Source: JANQPD01 sp963715655
GTDB lineage: Bacteria; Bacteroidota; Bacteroidia; Flavobacteriales; Schleiferiaceae
Direction of reading: 5' to 3'
Assembly (NCBI GenBank): GCA_963715655.1
Contig: OY970262.1
Span: forward strand, 3,658,001-3,722,000
Length of the DNA: 64,000 nucleotides
The notes under the pieces are model-generated. The model ran no database searches and was not told the DNA's origin. It saw nothing but the letters and a program-made list of their open reading frames with translations. Numbering within the stretch: position 1 is the first letter of the stretch; each line of letters begins with the position of its first letter. A program made the position numbers and the translations under genes. Below, piece after piece: positions 45,284-53,510 of this stretch.

Positions 45284-45334
45284 ACTTTAAAGTTGTTTTT
45301 AAAGTGATGAAACCACTTAAAAACACCTTAAAGT
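45284..45334. promoter_or_regulatory. Inverted-repeat operator of the toxin-antitoxin operon
   Basis: Left arm 45284-45306 and right arm 45314-45334 are imperfect inverted copies built from actttaa...gtttttaa...gtg, with a 7-bp spacer. Located immediately upstream of the -7 box, as expected for autoregulation by the HTH antitoxin. Confidence 0.75.
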
Positions 45335-45577
45335 AAACAGGATGGTTAATAAAAAAGTCTATATAGCATTTAGAATTTTCAAGCTGGGTTGCCTAAAAAG
45401 TAATACAATTAAACATCATTATTAATAATTTTATAACAAGTATCATATTCTAGAAGTTATTAATCATGCGGTTTTAGATTGTCAGCAAATGACATTATTA
45501 TTTTCCTGATATGCCCCAGCTAAACAATAACCTTAGAAGTATTTAAATGCTGTCTCCATTTCTTCTTTCCATATCAT
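45335..45577. other. Gap at the left edge of the mobile element, nothing seen
   Basis: AT-rich non-coding DNA between the toxin-antitoxin promoter and the degenerate recombinase. No gene, hairpin with T run or obvious att repeat recognised. Confidence 0.4.
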
Positions 45578-46468
45578 TTATTTTACTCCCAACCTTTCCA
45601 TCGGATGCACCACCGCAAGCTTCTTCTTCAACTGCTCAATATCCTGCGTTTTATACCGCAACATAGAAGAGGTGTATTTAATACCCGCGAAGTATTGTGC
45701 CTTTCTAATGCCATGCTCTTTGACCCATAAGGACATCCGCGACTCTCGTATTTGTATCAAGGTCAACAACGCAGGATGCCAGCGCTTTAGGTTCTGCATC
45801 TTTCGTTGAATGGAGTTGTTTAATCGATTCCCTTTACCCATGGAAAAGAACAAGCGACTGGTATTTTCTTTTAAAGATTCTCGTAGGAGTACAGGACGGT
45901 AGTCATATACATAGGCAAGTAGGTCTTTCATCTGCATGGGATGCAAAGCTACACTTCGGCTGTTAGTTCGGGCGGTGGAAGGGATGTAGATACATGCCCT
46001 ATCGAGGTCAACATAGTCCAGTTCCAATAGAGCCAGTTCTTCTCGTTTCACTCCTTGGAATATCGTTATTCCAAGCATCGCTTTATCTCTACGTTGTACC
46101 ATCGTATCTGCTGAAAGACTTCGATACAGTTCGGTTAACTCTTCCTCACTCAATAGTTTTTCAGGCAAGGTTTGTTCTCGCTTGGTATGTTTGACCAGTA
46201 GCCCCGGATTATCCTCTCTGCCAATGCTCACGTAGTAATGTTTGAGTATGGATAGGTGTTGTTGTACGGTTTGGGTTTTTAAGTTTCTTGCGATGAGGTC
46301 TTTTTTGTAACTGTAAAGGTCATCTAAACTGGCTTTACTTGGCTTACGCTTTTTGATGTTACACCAGTCAAAAAAGCGTCCCAACAGTGTTACATAGCTA
46401 TAAACTGTTTGTGGACGAAAACCTCTTGTTTGAAGGAAGGTGGTGAATGCTTTAGTTTCGTTTTTCAT
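45578..46468 (-). CDS. Tyrosine recombinase-like protein, catalytically degenerate
   Basis: A 296-aa protein with a SAM-like N-terminal core-binding domain (residues 5-95) and a C-terminal domain aligned with phage integrases. The first catalytic Arg is replaced by Lys141 (FQGVKREELALL), and the H-x-x-R box is missing. Only a Tyr-containing SSMLRYK region remains near the end. It overlaps the intact recombinase upstream by 4 bp (ATGA). It probably works as a non-catalytic partner of that enzyme, as in multi-recombinase elements. Confidence 0.8.
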   Translation of the reverse strand: MKNETKAFTTFLQTRGFRPQTVYSYVTLLGRFFDWCNIKKRKPSKASLDDLYSYKKDLIARNLKTQTVQQHLSILKHYYVSIGREDNPGLLVKHTKREQTLPEKLLSEEELTELYRSLSADTMVQRRDKAMLGITIFQGVKREELALLELDYVDLDRACIYIPSTARTNSRSVALHPMQMKDLLAYVYDYRPVLLRESLKENTSRLFFSMGKGNRLNNSIQRKMQNLKRWHPALLTLIQIRESRMSLWVKEHGIRKAQYFAGIKYTSSMLRYKTQDIEQLKKKLAVVHPMERLGVK

Positions 46469-47370
46469 GGTTTGGGGTATTTGGTGTATTTCACATGGGT
46501 ATAGATTTGGCTTGAGTCCACACTGCTGTGTCCTAAAAAAGTAGCAATCTCCTCAATACTAAAATCTCCCAGTAAATGGGTGGCTATGGCATGACGTAAC
46601 CGGTGGGCGGTAACTTTACTGTGTAATCCTGACTGCTTGCCTATCGCATTAACTTTATATTGGATACCGCCTAGGGACATGCGTCTGCCTAAGTTATTGA
46701 GTAACAAAGCGGGTTCTGTGTTTCCTTCGGGTAATATCAGTTCGCGTACTTCAAAAAGATATTCTTCTAAGTAGTGAATGATACGCGATGACATGGGTAC
46801 ATCGCGTTGCGTGGAGGTTTTGCTTTTGCGTACGCGTAAGGTGGAAGCTACGAGGTTTAGGTCGTTAACATTTAAACGGTGTAATTCTCCTTTTCGTAGT
46901 CCACAGCCATACAGGAGTGACAGCATGGCTTTGTTACGAATACCATCTATGGTGGGTGCGCATTGTTCAAATAATAGGGCTACTTCTTCTTCGGTGAGGA
47001 CATCTTTCGGCACACCGTCTTTGGGTGGAGAAAGAATGAAAAAGCCACTTTGTCCTACATCCACGCCTTTTATAAATTCCATAAAGCGCAATACCGCTTC
47101 TCTATGTTTGCTGATATAGGCATTGGAGAGTCCCCCACCTTGGCGATGGTTGGGACGCTTTTTTAAGAAATCAAAATAGCGGTCAATATGAAGTTGGCTT
47201 ACTTGCTTGAGGTTGCTTATTCCTTCTGCTTCCAGAAAGGATAGAAATTCTTTACTGTGCGAAGAAGTGCTTTGAATATTAGAGGCTGACTTCCCTTCGT
47301 TGTGCTTACGCTCACAAAAAGCGTTATGGGCAGTAACGAAGTGCAGGTTGTGTAATTGAGTACTTTTCAT
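46465..47370 (-). CDS. Tyrosine recombinase, intact
   Basis: A 301-aa XerC/D-like integrase. The N-terminal core-binding domain contains KEFLSFLEAEGISNLKQV. The catalytic set is complete: Arg159 (GCGLRKGEL), His256/Arg259/His260 (AHRLRHAIATHLL), His281 (FLGHSSV) and Tyr290 (SSQIYTHVKY). It belongs to the long minus-strand gene train of the mobilizable element and is translationally coupled to the degenerate homologue downstream. Confidence 0.93.
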   Translation of the reverse strand: MKSTQLHNLHFVTAHNAFCERKHNEGKSASNIQSTSSHSKEFLSFLEAEGISNLKQVSQLHIDRYFDFLKKRPNHRQGGGLSNAYISKHREAVLRFMEFIKGVDVGQSGFFILSPPKDGVPKDVLTEEEVALLFEQCAPTIDGIRNKAMLSLLYGCGLRKGELHRLNVNDLNLVASTLRVRKSKTSTQRDVPMSSRIIHYLEEYLFEVRELILPEGNTEPALLLNNLGRRMSLGGIQYKVNAIGKQSGLHSKVTAHRLRHAIATHLLGDFSIEEIATFLGHSSVDSSQIYTHVKYTKYPKP

Positions 47371-47409
47371 GGATTTGTATTACTATCGTTTAACGTGGGT
47401 GGACGATGC

Positions 47410-47429
47410 CTCGGCATCATGATGCCGAG
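47410..47429. promoter_or_regulatory. Perfect 20-bp palindrome
   Basis: ctcggcatca joined directly to tgatgccgag, with no spacer. It lies between the 529-aa gene and the recombinase pair. Without a loop it suits a dimeric DNA-binding protein better than a terminator. Confidence 0.65.
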
Positions 47430-47431
47430 TT

Positions 47432-47524
47432 CTAGTCCCCTATGGGTGTTTTGTTTTTCATTTTTCGGGCTATGGCCACATGGGTGGCGGGATTGCGGGG
47501 TGAAAAGCTGATGTTGTTTTTCAT
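47432..47524 (-). CDS. Possible 30-aa coupled peptide
   Basis: ATG frame (MKNNISFSPRNPATHVAIAR, ending KTPIGD) whose start overlaps the TGA stop of the 529-aa gene. Basic composition. The ATGA coupling and the palindrome right after the stop are suggestive, but length is too short for certainty. Confidence 0.35.
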   Translation of the reverse strand: MKNNISFSPRNPATHVAIARKMKNKTPIGD

Positions 47525-49110
47525 AATTCCTTGAGGTTTTTGATGAGTGCTTCATAGGCGGTAAGCGTGCCACTATCCTCGTCCCATTCGGATATGAGGT
47601 AGCGGTAACCATTGCGGTTGTTGCCTCCTGTGCGCTGTATCTTGCCGTAGTCCTCTAAAGTATGCAGGTGACGTTGCAGGGTTACGGGTGAGCGTTTGAG
47701 TGCTTTACGGATTTCTTTGAGGGTAAATTCACTATCACTTTGTGTGGCTCCGTAATGCCTGTGTAGATATTCCTTTATTTGCTTAAAGGTAGCACGGACG
47801 TTGAAGTACAGTTCATCATCTTTTTTGAGCCACACTTCCCGAAACAGTTCCAAGGCTTCAATCATGTACACGGCTTTTACTTCTACTACTTTGGAAGTTT
47901 TGGTAAGGATTACCGTGTCCCGATGCTGATGGATCAGGGTGATGAGGTTTACGATACGCAAGTACACCGCAAGGTTTTTTAGGTCACTACCAAAAAAGCC
48001 CGATAAGTCTACTTCTTCAATCAACGGGTTACGGACGTGGTAGGGTTGTAATTCCCGCTGGATTTGTTGCAAGCGTTCTTGGGCTTGGTGTTCGTGGGTG
48101 GGGTCATCATACCCCGCCAAACAGCGTACTTCTCGTTCGTAGCGTTGGTCGCTTAGTATCTTGGTATTGGATAGTGGCAGACATACCGTATTACGGCTGT
48201 TTTGCATGGGGTGATAATCGTTATGGGTATAGGTAAGTAATGAAATACTTGAATTCAGTTCTTTATGAATACTCTCATACTTCCCAGTTTGACGGTTGCT
48301 TTGGGTAACTAAGCGGTGGCTTCTTCCGTGTAAGAGGTAATCGTACAGGCTATTGTCCCCCGCTTTAAGGCAATTGGATTGATGGAGTACTAAAATACTT
48401 TCATCCCAATAATCCAAGGTGGGTGGATAAGAGAGTGCGTGTTTGGATATGGTGGTGGCTTCTCTTCTTTTTTCTTTGGGTAGGCATTGGCTCAATGCGC
48501 TTACTAGGTCATGGGCTAATAACCGTGGTGCTTGGATTAAACCGTGTAAGGGTTGTGCGGTAATACGCGAAAGGCTTAAAATATACAGTTGCAAGGCGAG
48601 GCGTGGGTCGGTATTGCCGGCTTGTTTTAATTCGTCTTGTAAAGCACTTAATGGGTTTATGCTTTTGAGTATGGCTAAAGCTGTATCGCGCTGATGGCTC
48701 GGTGCGGTTGGCTTAGGCGTGGTGGTTTTGCCTCGATTTCTGCGGTGGTTTTCTAGGCGCTCAATTAAATCGTACAACGCGTTTTTGACGGTGAGCGTTT
48801 CTATCTTGAGTCGTTCGGCAATTTTTCCCGTGATATGGCTCACCTGATGGTCATCAAACAGGTTAACTTGTGAGGAGCGATAGATGTCTACCGCTGAACG
48901 ACTGCCTTTCACAAAGGCTTTGATGGTAACGCGTAAACTAGAAGGAGCGATGTCCCGTATGCCACCGATGACTTCAATACAAATAGCTCCGTAGGTGTAG
49001 GAGATATAGTCGGGATGGCTGGTATCCAAATGCGCATCCATGTGCATAGGCACAGCTTGTGTGAAGTCCATGCCATTTGATAGTGGGTCAATATGTGGGG
49101 CTGTAGCCAT
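47521..49110 (-). CDS. 529-aa mobile-element protein with C-terminal winged helix
   Basis: Not recognised with confidence. The N-terminal 110 residues are a compact domain (TYGAICIEVIGGIRDIAPSSLRVTIKAFVKG). The middle is helical with KAGDNSLYDYLLHGRSHRLVTQ and SISLLTYTHNDYHPMQ, phrases that remind me of primase/helicase-type proteins on Bacteroidota mobile elements. The last 90 residues are a winged helix (EFTLKEIRKALKRSPVTLQRHLHTLEDYGKIQRTGG). No Walker A. A replication or recombination accessory role fits its place before the recombinases. It follows the DUF2958 gene by 148 bp containing a strong hairpin. Confidence 0.6.
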   Translation of the reverse strand: MATAPHIDPLSNGMDFTQAVPMHMDAHLDTSHPDYISYTYGAICIEVIGGIRDIAPSSLRVTIKAFVKGSRSAVDIYRSSQVNLFDDHQVSHITGKIAERLKIETLTVKNALYDLIERLENHRRNRGKTTTPKPTAPSHQRDTALAILKSINPLSALQDELKQAGNTDPRLALQLYILSLSRITAQPLHGLIQAPRLLAHDLVSALSQCLPKEKRREATTISKHALSYPPTLDYWDESILVLHQSNCLKAGDNSLYDYLLHGRSHRLVTQSNRQTGKYESIHKELNSSISLLTYTHNDYHPMQNSRNTVCLPLSNTKILSDQRYEREVRCLAGYDDPTHEHQAQERLQQIQRELQPYHVRNPLIEEVDLSGFFGSDLKNLAVYLRIVNLITLIHQHRDTVILTKTSKVVEVKAVYMIEALELFREVWLKKDDELYFNVRATFKQIKEYLHRHYGATQSDSEFTLKEIRKALKRSPVTLQRHLHTLEDYGKIQRTGGNNRNGYRYLISEWDEDSGTLTAYEALIKNLKEL

Positions 49111-49225
49111 TTTTTTTGGGTATTGAAATTTTTAGTATTGCACTCGTAATTTCCTGTATATCAAGTCTAAACACGCTGTTATCCGTCAAACACGCAAGTG
49201 GTGGGGCATTATTTTTTATGCGTGG

Positions 49226-49253
49226 CACACGGGGCTGTTTCCCGCCCCGTGTG
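49226..49253. promoter_or_regulatory. GC-rich hairpin in the mobilization operon
   Basis: Perfect 10-bp stem cacacggggc/gccccgtgtg with an 8-nt loop, 6 bp past the DUF2958 stop. No T run on the minus strand. A transcript-stability element, partial terminator or oriT-type structure are all possible. Confidence 0.55.
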
Positions 49254-49258
49254 GGGCT

Positions 49259-49633
49259 TTAGCGTTCATGGTCGGGTTCTTTTTCCTTGTGTTCGCGGGC
49301 TTTCACCAGCTGGGCTTCCCTGATTGTTGGCTTTAGTTCGGGAACGGCTTCGCTAACGGGCTGCTCTTTGAAATAGATGTCTCGTTCAATAGCAGTGGCA
49401 TAAGGACGTTTAATGGCTTCTAGCTCCTTCAATGAAAAGCTTCCCCATTCATCATAGGCAAGGCCAGTAACATAACCGTAGAAAATGAAATTTTCTGAGT
49501 CGTATTCTGTGGCGTACCATGTGGCTGAGCCAACAGGATCGAAGAATTTGGCAAGCACCAGAGGGTCTGGCGTTTCATTTTGAGGGCCTACTTTTTCAAA
49601 GCGTTTTTCAAGGGTTCGGGTAAGTAGTTTCAT
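49259..49633 (-). CDS. DUF2958 protein, copy 1
   Basis: A 124-aa protein with the DUF2958 pattern: KLLTRTLEKRFEKVG, VLAKFFDPVGSATWYATEYD, FYGYVTGLAYDEWGSFSLKELEAI and IERDIYFKEQPVSE. DUF2958 proteins are small proteins of conjugative and mobilizable elements with no known function. This copy is closest to the family standard. Charged Lys/Glu tail. Last of three copies in this operon. Confidence 0.85.
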   Translation of the reverse strand: MKLLTRTLEKRFEKVGPQNETPDPLVLAKFFDPVGSATWYATEYDSENFIFYGYVTGLAYDEWGSFSLKELEAIKRPYATAIERDIYFKEQPVSEAVPELKPTIREAQLVKAREHKEKEPDHER

Positions 49634-49658
49634 AGAGTGTGGTTTTAAAGATGAATGT

Positions 49659-50054
49659 TCAGCGTTCGAGTTCCAAACTCTTGCTTTGGTTTCTTTTCTT
49701 TTCGTACTCCTTCTGTATCCGCTTATGGTAACGTGCCATAGCTATGGAATTCTTGGTTTCAGGAACGAGTTGAGAGATTCGGGGTGCTTCTTTTAGCAGG
49801 GCATATCTGCGTGCTTTGGCTGGCATCTCATCAAGTTTGGTGATGGCTTCCGTGGCAAGAAAAACCCAGTCAGCTATTCCCTCGCCCTTCATGTAGCCTG
49901 AGAACTGCTCCTTTTCTGTACTGTATTCTGTAATATAAAAAGTCAGTTCTTTTGAAGGAGATTCAATTACGGCTACCACTTTGGGATCATCAGCCAAACC
50001 CTGTGCACCAATTTCTTGAAGACGCTGTTGTAATTCTTTGGAAAAAGAGCTCAT
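49659..50054 (-). CDS. DUF2958-like protein, copy 2 (diverged)
   Basis: A 131-aa paralogue. It keeps the N-terminal KELQQRLQEIGAQG, the PKVVAVIESPSKELTFYITEYS strand pair and the FSGYMKGEGIADWVFL block, but lacks the SFSLxELE motif of copy 1. The tail is very basic (RYHKRIQKEYEKKRNQSK). Encoded 12 bp after the relaxase-module gene. Confidence 0.75.
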   Translation of the reverse strand: MSSFSKELQQRLQEIGAQGLADDPKVVAVIESPSKELTFYITEYSTEKEQFSGYMKGEGIADWVFLATEAITKLDEMPAKARRYALLKEAPRISQLVPETKNSIAMARYHKRIQKEYEKKRNQSKSLELER

Positions 50055-50066
50055 AGATAGGTAGCT

Positions 50067-50348
50067 TTAATGGTCAATAGTTTTGTCGTGTTGTTTGCCA
50101 TTGCGGGCTTGTTCCAGCTTTTGTAAACGTTCATCAATGCGATGCAATCGCGCCTTATGATCAAGAGCATGGAAGTCAGCAGGGCTGATACCAAGTTTTT
50201 TCCATGAATATTTTTGCCCGTTGGTGTCCTCAATGCCGGTGGGTACGCCTCTGTCATACTTGATGTGCATGCCGTTGTCCTGTATCAGTTTAATGAAATG
50301 CGGTACAGAATGGGCTTTGTGCAATAAATGGTCTTTTATAAATTTCAT
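50067..50348 (-). CDS. Free-standing relaxase C-terminal module
   Basis: A 93-aa protein. Residues 5-60 (LLHKAHSVPHFIKLIQDNGMH, then DRGVPTGIEDTNGQKYSWKKLGI) align with residues about 190-250 of the relaxase two genes upstream (HHAFQKATSKHQFLDMLLDKGY, then DGVPTGVISESGRKYRFKTLGL). It lacks the nuclease domain. The start overlaps the stop of DUF2958 copy 3 (ATGA). Probably a duplicated DNA-binding or protein-contact domain used separately. Confidence 0.75.
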   Translation of the reverse strand: MKFIKDHLLHKAHSVPHFIKLIQDNGMHIKYDRGVPTGIEDTNGQKYSWKKLGISPADFHALDHKARLHRIDERLQKLEQARNGKQHDKTIDH

Positions 50349-50716
50349 AAGGTGCGGTGTTTGAGATTGTGGGATAGTGCTACGCTACGTATGTTTTTCA
50401 GGGTTTTGACTCGGGAGTCGCCCTTGAGTTCTGGTATCAGGGATTGGATGCGGGTTGGTTTACTCTGTTTATAGACGTGTACTTTCCTCAATTCCTCCTC
50501 GTTGAAGGCATTGAAGGAAAAAGACTGATACCCATCACATGCACTTCCGCGTATATAACCGTAGAACTGACGGTGTTCAGGGTCGTATTCGGTGGCGTAA
50601 TAGAAGATGCCTTCACTTGGGAGGGAGAAGCTGGCAATCACCTTGGGGTTATCGGTATCTCGTTGTGTTCCGATTTTTTGAAAACGCAAGTATGTTTCTG
50701 ACGCTAAAAAATGCAT
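50345..50716 (-). CDS. DUF2958-like protein, copy 3
   Basis: A 123-aa paralogue with ETYLRFQKIGTQ, NPKVIASFSLPSEGIFYYATEYD and FYGYIRGSACDGYQSFSFNAF, all at DUF2958-like spacing. Begins 6 bp after the relaxase stop. It overlaps the relaxase-module gene by 4 bp. Function unknown. Confidence 0.8.
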   Translation of the reverse strand: MHFLASETYLRFQKIGTQRDTDNPKVIASFSLPSEGIFYYATEYDPEHRQFYGYIRGSACDGYQSFSFNAFNEEELRKVHVYKQSKPTRIQSLIPELKGDSRVKTLKNIRSVALSHNLKHRTL

Positions 50717-50722
50717 AATGAA

Positions 50723-51571
50723 TTATTTTTCACGGGTTTTGAAATTATGTTGACGAATATTTTTGAGTTGTTCAAGAAGATTTTGCTCTTGTGTTTTTTC
50801 TTGTTGGTTTTCTAAGTCCATGATGTTTTCAGGAAGTAAGCCCAACGTTTTAAATCTGTATTTTCTGCCACTTTCAGAGATAACTCCCGTGGGAACCCCA
50901 TCTGTATTGCGTTCGTAATGCACATAGCCTTTATCTAAAAGCATATCTAAAAACTGATGTTTGGAAGTGGCTTTTTGAAACGCATGGTGGACTAACTTTT
51001 TCAAGGTTTCGCGTTCGCTAGTGCCTGTGCGTTTTTGAAGCTGGTATTCTGCTTCTTTGGTATATGCCTTCCCCGCTCCGTGTAGTACCCTTGAATTTTC
51101 CAATTCAGGAAAACGTTCTTCGACAAAAAATTCCAATTCCGTTTTTATCCTTTGAAGTTCATTTTTACGTACACTACTGGAGCGGTCTTCACGGTAATAC
51201 GTGGCAGACTCTAAAATATGGATGTGATGCGAGTCGGTATCAAAATGAGGAACAGCGTAGGCAAGAATATCACCACGCAGTTCTAAAAATTTCTGGGCAA
51301 TGGATTGCAGGGTTTTCGGAGTTGTATTTTCCTTGTCACCTTCACCTAGACTTAAAATTGTGTGAAAGCAGTACAGCCTATTGCTGGTAACTTTGCGATA
51401 TGCCTCATTGGTTAAAAATTCCTGAGCAATAGCTTCGTGATCATCCGCTTCACTGCGTAGATTGTGCAGAATTGGAGAAACTTCCCCATTGTCATGTTCA
51501 CGAGTAATGTAGCTAAGCGTGTGGGCAATAGCAGAGGGTTTTCTACGTGATAGCACTTTTAATACCGGCAT
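50723..51571 (-). CDS. Relaxase, MOBP-like
   Basis: A 282-aa relaxase/mobilisation nuclease. Candidate nucleophile Tyr21 (LSYIT). The metal-binding histidines are in HFDTDSHHIHIL (His109, His116, His118), with FHTILSL before them, matching the HxDxDxxHxH pattern of MOBP enzymes. The C-terminal module of about 80 residues (from RETLKKLVHHAF) is repeated as a separate gene at 50067. Nicks oriT and pilots the strand through a conjugation channel. It lies 5 bp after the MobC-like gene. Confidence 0.88.
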   Translation of the reverse strand: MPVLKVLSRRKPSAIAHTLSYITREHDNGEVSPILHNLRSEADDHEAIAQEFLTNEAYRKVTSNRLYCFHTILSLGEGDKENTTPKTLQSIAQKFLELRGDILAYAVPHFDTDSHHIHILESATYYREDRSSSVRKNELQRIKTELEFFVEERFPELENSRVLHGAGKAYTKEAEYQLQKRTGTSERETLKKLVHHAFQKATSKHQFLDMLLDKGYVHYERNTDGVPTGVISESGRKYRFKTLGLLPENIMDLENQQEKTQEQNLLEQLKNIRQHNFKTREK

Positions 51572-51576
51572 AGCGT

Positions 51577-51993
51577 CTATGGTTTTAAATAGTTAAGCAG
51601 TATTGCTTCTGCCGATAGGAGTTTGGTGATAATAGTATCTGTATTACCACCACCAGATAGTTGATTTATGGAAAGCCCAAGCTGTTTTGCAATAGCCAAC
51701 AGCTGTTCCCTGTTCGGTAGAAAGGGCTGTTCCCTGCCGTGGCTCAATACTAATTCCTTAGCTAATTCAGTAGGAGTGGTGGACTGGTTCTGGCAGTAAT
51801 TTTTTATCTCTCCGTATTCATCTTTTGTTAAAAAAAAGCGCACTTCATGCTGCTTTTTTCTCTGCTGGCGTTGCCATTGGTTTTGATATTGTCTGCGGTA
51901 CTCCCTTTTTAGCTTTTTAAGCTGATGCGGGTTTTTAAAACCTCCATTTTCCTTAAGATAGCGGTACAGTTTTTTTGATTTAATCCTGCTCAT
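51577..51993 (-). CDS. MobC-like relaxosome protein
   Basis: A 138-aa basic protein. A Lys/Arg/Gln-rich start (LKKLKREYRRQYQNQWQRQQRKK) leads into a ribbon-helix-helix-like region EVRFFLTKDEYGEIKNYCQNQSTTPTELAKELV, as in MobC family accessory proteins. A C-terminal NQLSGGGNTDTIITKLLSAE follows. It overlaps the coupling-protein gene by 14 bp and precedes the relaxase. Expected to bind oriT and help strand opening. Confidence 0.8.
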   Translation of the reverse strand: MSRIKSKKLYRYLKENGGFKNPHQLKKLKREYRRQYQNQWQRQQRKKQHEVRFFLTKDEYGEIKNYCQNQSTTPTELAKELVLSHGREQPFLPNREQLLAIAKQLGLSINQLSGGGNTDTIITKLLSAEAILLNYLKP

Positions 51994-53506
51994 CGGTAAT
52001 GGGATTTTGGATAGGGTTTTGAATGCTTTTTAAATACTCTGAAATGTTTAGTAATTGCGGAGTAGTGTCTTCTTCATCGTTGGTGCCGTAATTAATCAAT
52101 GGAGTGGGTATTTCCTTCATCTTTAATAATTTAGGGTCTTTGTAATATGGTTTTAGTTTTGCCAAAATGGGGCGTTGATTGACCACCGTTATGAGCGCCT
52201 TTTCAGATGGTAAAGACATGATTTCGTCTGCCGTCATCAGTTCCCTACGTTTGGTTTGACCGGACTTTTTGTCTTTATACTCGTAGGTGCCAAACTCTTT
52301 AGATAGCTTAGTGGCGATATCTAACGATGCTGATAGGTATAATTTCACACGCATGTTGTTTATAATTGCTGTGGCTTTTTCCCTGCCGTATTTGGTCGTT
52401 AATTGATTTTCTGCGTCTTGTGTAACTCCTAATATTGCCCCGCGATATTTACGTATATTGCTGATTATCAGATCTAAATTGTTAATTGACAGTACTGGTA
52501 GTTCTTCTAAATGGAAATAGCAATCCAGCTCCTCCGGTTCAGGGATACGTTCAAAAAAGGACTCAAAAAACTGCGTTAAGAACATACTGCTGATGTTGGC
52601 AAGGTATTCGGCTTTGGCAATTGAGCTATGTAGAAAAATCGCGGTCTTCTCTTTACGGATGTTCATAAAGTCGCCAATGGTATCTCTACTTGTAGTTTCC
52701 GCTATGCACTCATCTAATAAGAAGGTCTTGGTAGCCGCTTCTGCACTTGAGATTATTCCAGAAAGTGTATTGGCACTGGTGCTGTTTATGGCCAAATATT
52801 TTTCAAACAGCTTTGAATTATCTTCACATAGCGTGGCAACTAATATGTCTAGATTCTCACGACCTGATTCGGATTGCCATTGGGTTAGTAGATACGCTAG
52901 GTTATACAGGTTCTGGTATTGTAGCGGTAATAGGCGTAGTATTTCCATTCCGCACACCAATAGATTGACGGCTGAATTTGACCAAAAATCCTTCTTACCT
53001 TTTTCCATACTGTTTGACATGAGTTGCGTAGCCAAAAGGTTGAGCTGGCTAGGCGTTTTTGCCCTGTGCATGGGATTATAGAAATGGGAGCGTTTTGGGT
53101 TGGTCAAATCCAACTGCACAATACGGTAGCCTTTCTGCGCTAGGGCTCCACTGCATTTGGAATAGATTTCAAACGAAGGGTCGTGTATGGTTTGACTACC
53201 CTCAACGGATAATACAGATTTTATTAAACAGACGCTGGTTTTACCAGATCCGCTGTTTCCAGTTACTAAAATATTGGTTTGGCTAAGGCTTGGAGTAAGT
53301 CCTTTTCCTGTTAGGTTAAAGCCTGTAAATCTCGTTTGAAGCAGCGTAGATTCTGGTGCAAATTTGGCGTTAAGTGAATGATCCTTTCCAGACAGCTCCA
53401 AAAACCCTTTGTTCATAAGGTCATCACCTTCTTCCGCTACCCAGCGGATAAAGTTTTTAAAATAAAGCCATAGCTTTTGCAAAAGTATTTCAAGTACTTT
53501 TTTCAT
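51980..53506 (-). CDS. Type IV coupling protein (VirD4/TraG-like)
   Basis: A 508-aa ATPase that brings relaxase-DNA to a type IV channel. Walker A GNSGSGKTS at residues 83-91 is followed by SQTIHDPSFEIYSKCSGALAQKGYRIVQLDLTNPKRSHFYNPM, the usual VirD4 sequence. Walker B-like HLEELPVL and the later LGVTQDAENQLTTKYG are present. The N-terminal membrane anchor typical of VirD4 is short or missing, so it may attach through small membrane partners encoded upstream (49-aa protein). Confidence 0.9.
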   Translation of the reverse strand: MKKVLEILLQKLWLYFKNFIRWVAEEGDDLMNKGFLELSGKDHSLNAKFAPESTLLQTRFTGFNLTGKGLTPSLSQTNILVTGNSGSGKTSVCLIKSVLSVEGSQTIHDPSFEIYSKCSGALAQKGYRIVQLDLTNPKRSHFYNPMHRAKTPSQLNLLATQLMSNSMEKGKKDFWSNSAVNLLVCGMEILRLLPLQYQNLYNLAYLLTQWQSESGRENLDILVATLCEDNSKLFEKYLAINSTSANTLSGIISSAEAATKTFLLDECIAETTSRDTIGDFMNIRKEKTAIFLHSSIAKAEYLANISSMFLTQFFESFFERIPEPEELDCYFHLEELPVLSINNLDLIISNIRKYRGAILGVTQDAENQLTTKYGREKATAIINNMRVKLYLSASLDIATKLSKEFGTYEYKDKKSGQTKRRELMTADEIMSLPSEKALITVVNQRPILAKLKPYYKDPKLLKMKEIPTPLINYGTNDEEDTTPQLLNISEYLKSIQNPIQNPITDEQD

Positions 53507-53510
53507 GGTA

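Noticed and set aside
47367..47612. 81-codon frame on the minus strand
   Set aside because: Overlaps the 3' end of the 529-aa gene and crosses the palindrome; Pro/His/Arg-rich composition typical of an out-of-frame reading. The shorter coupled 30-codon frame is the better candidate there.
49111..49258. oriT assignment
   Set aside because: A hairpin and short repeats exist here, but no nick site of a known MOBP type is recognisable, so I only record the hairpin.
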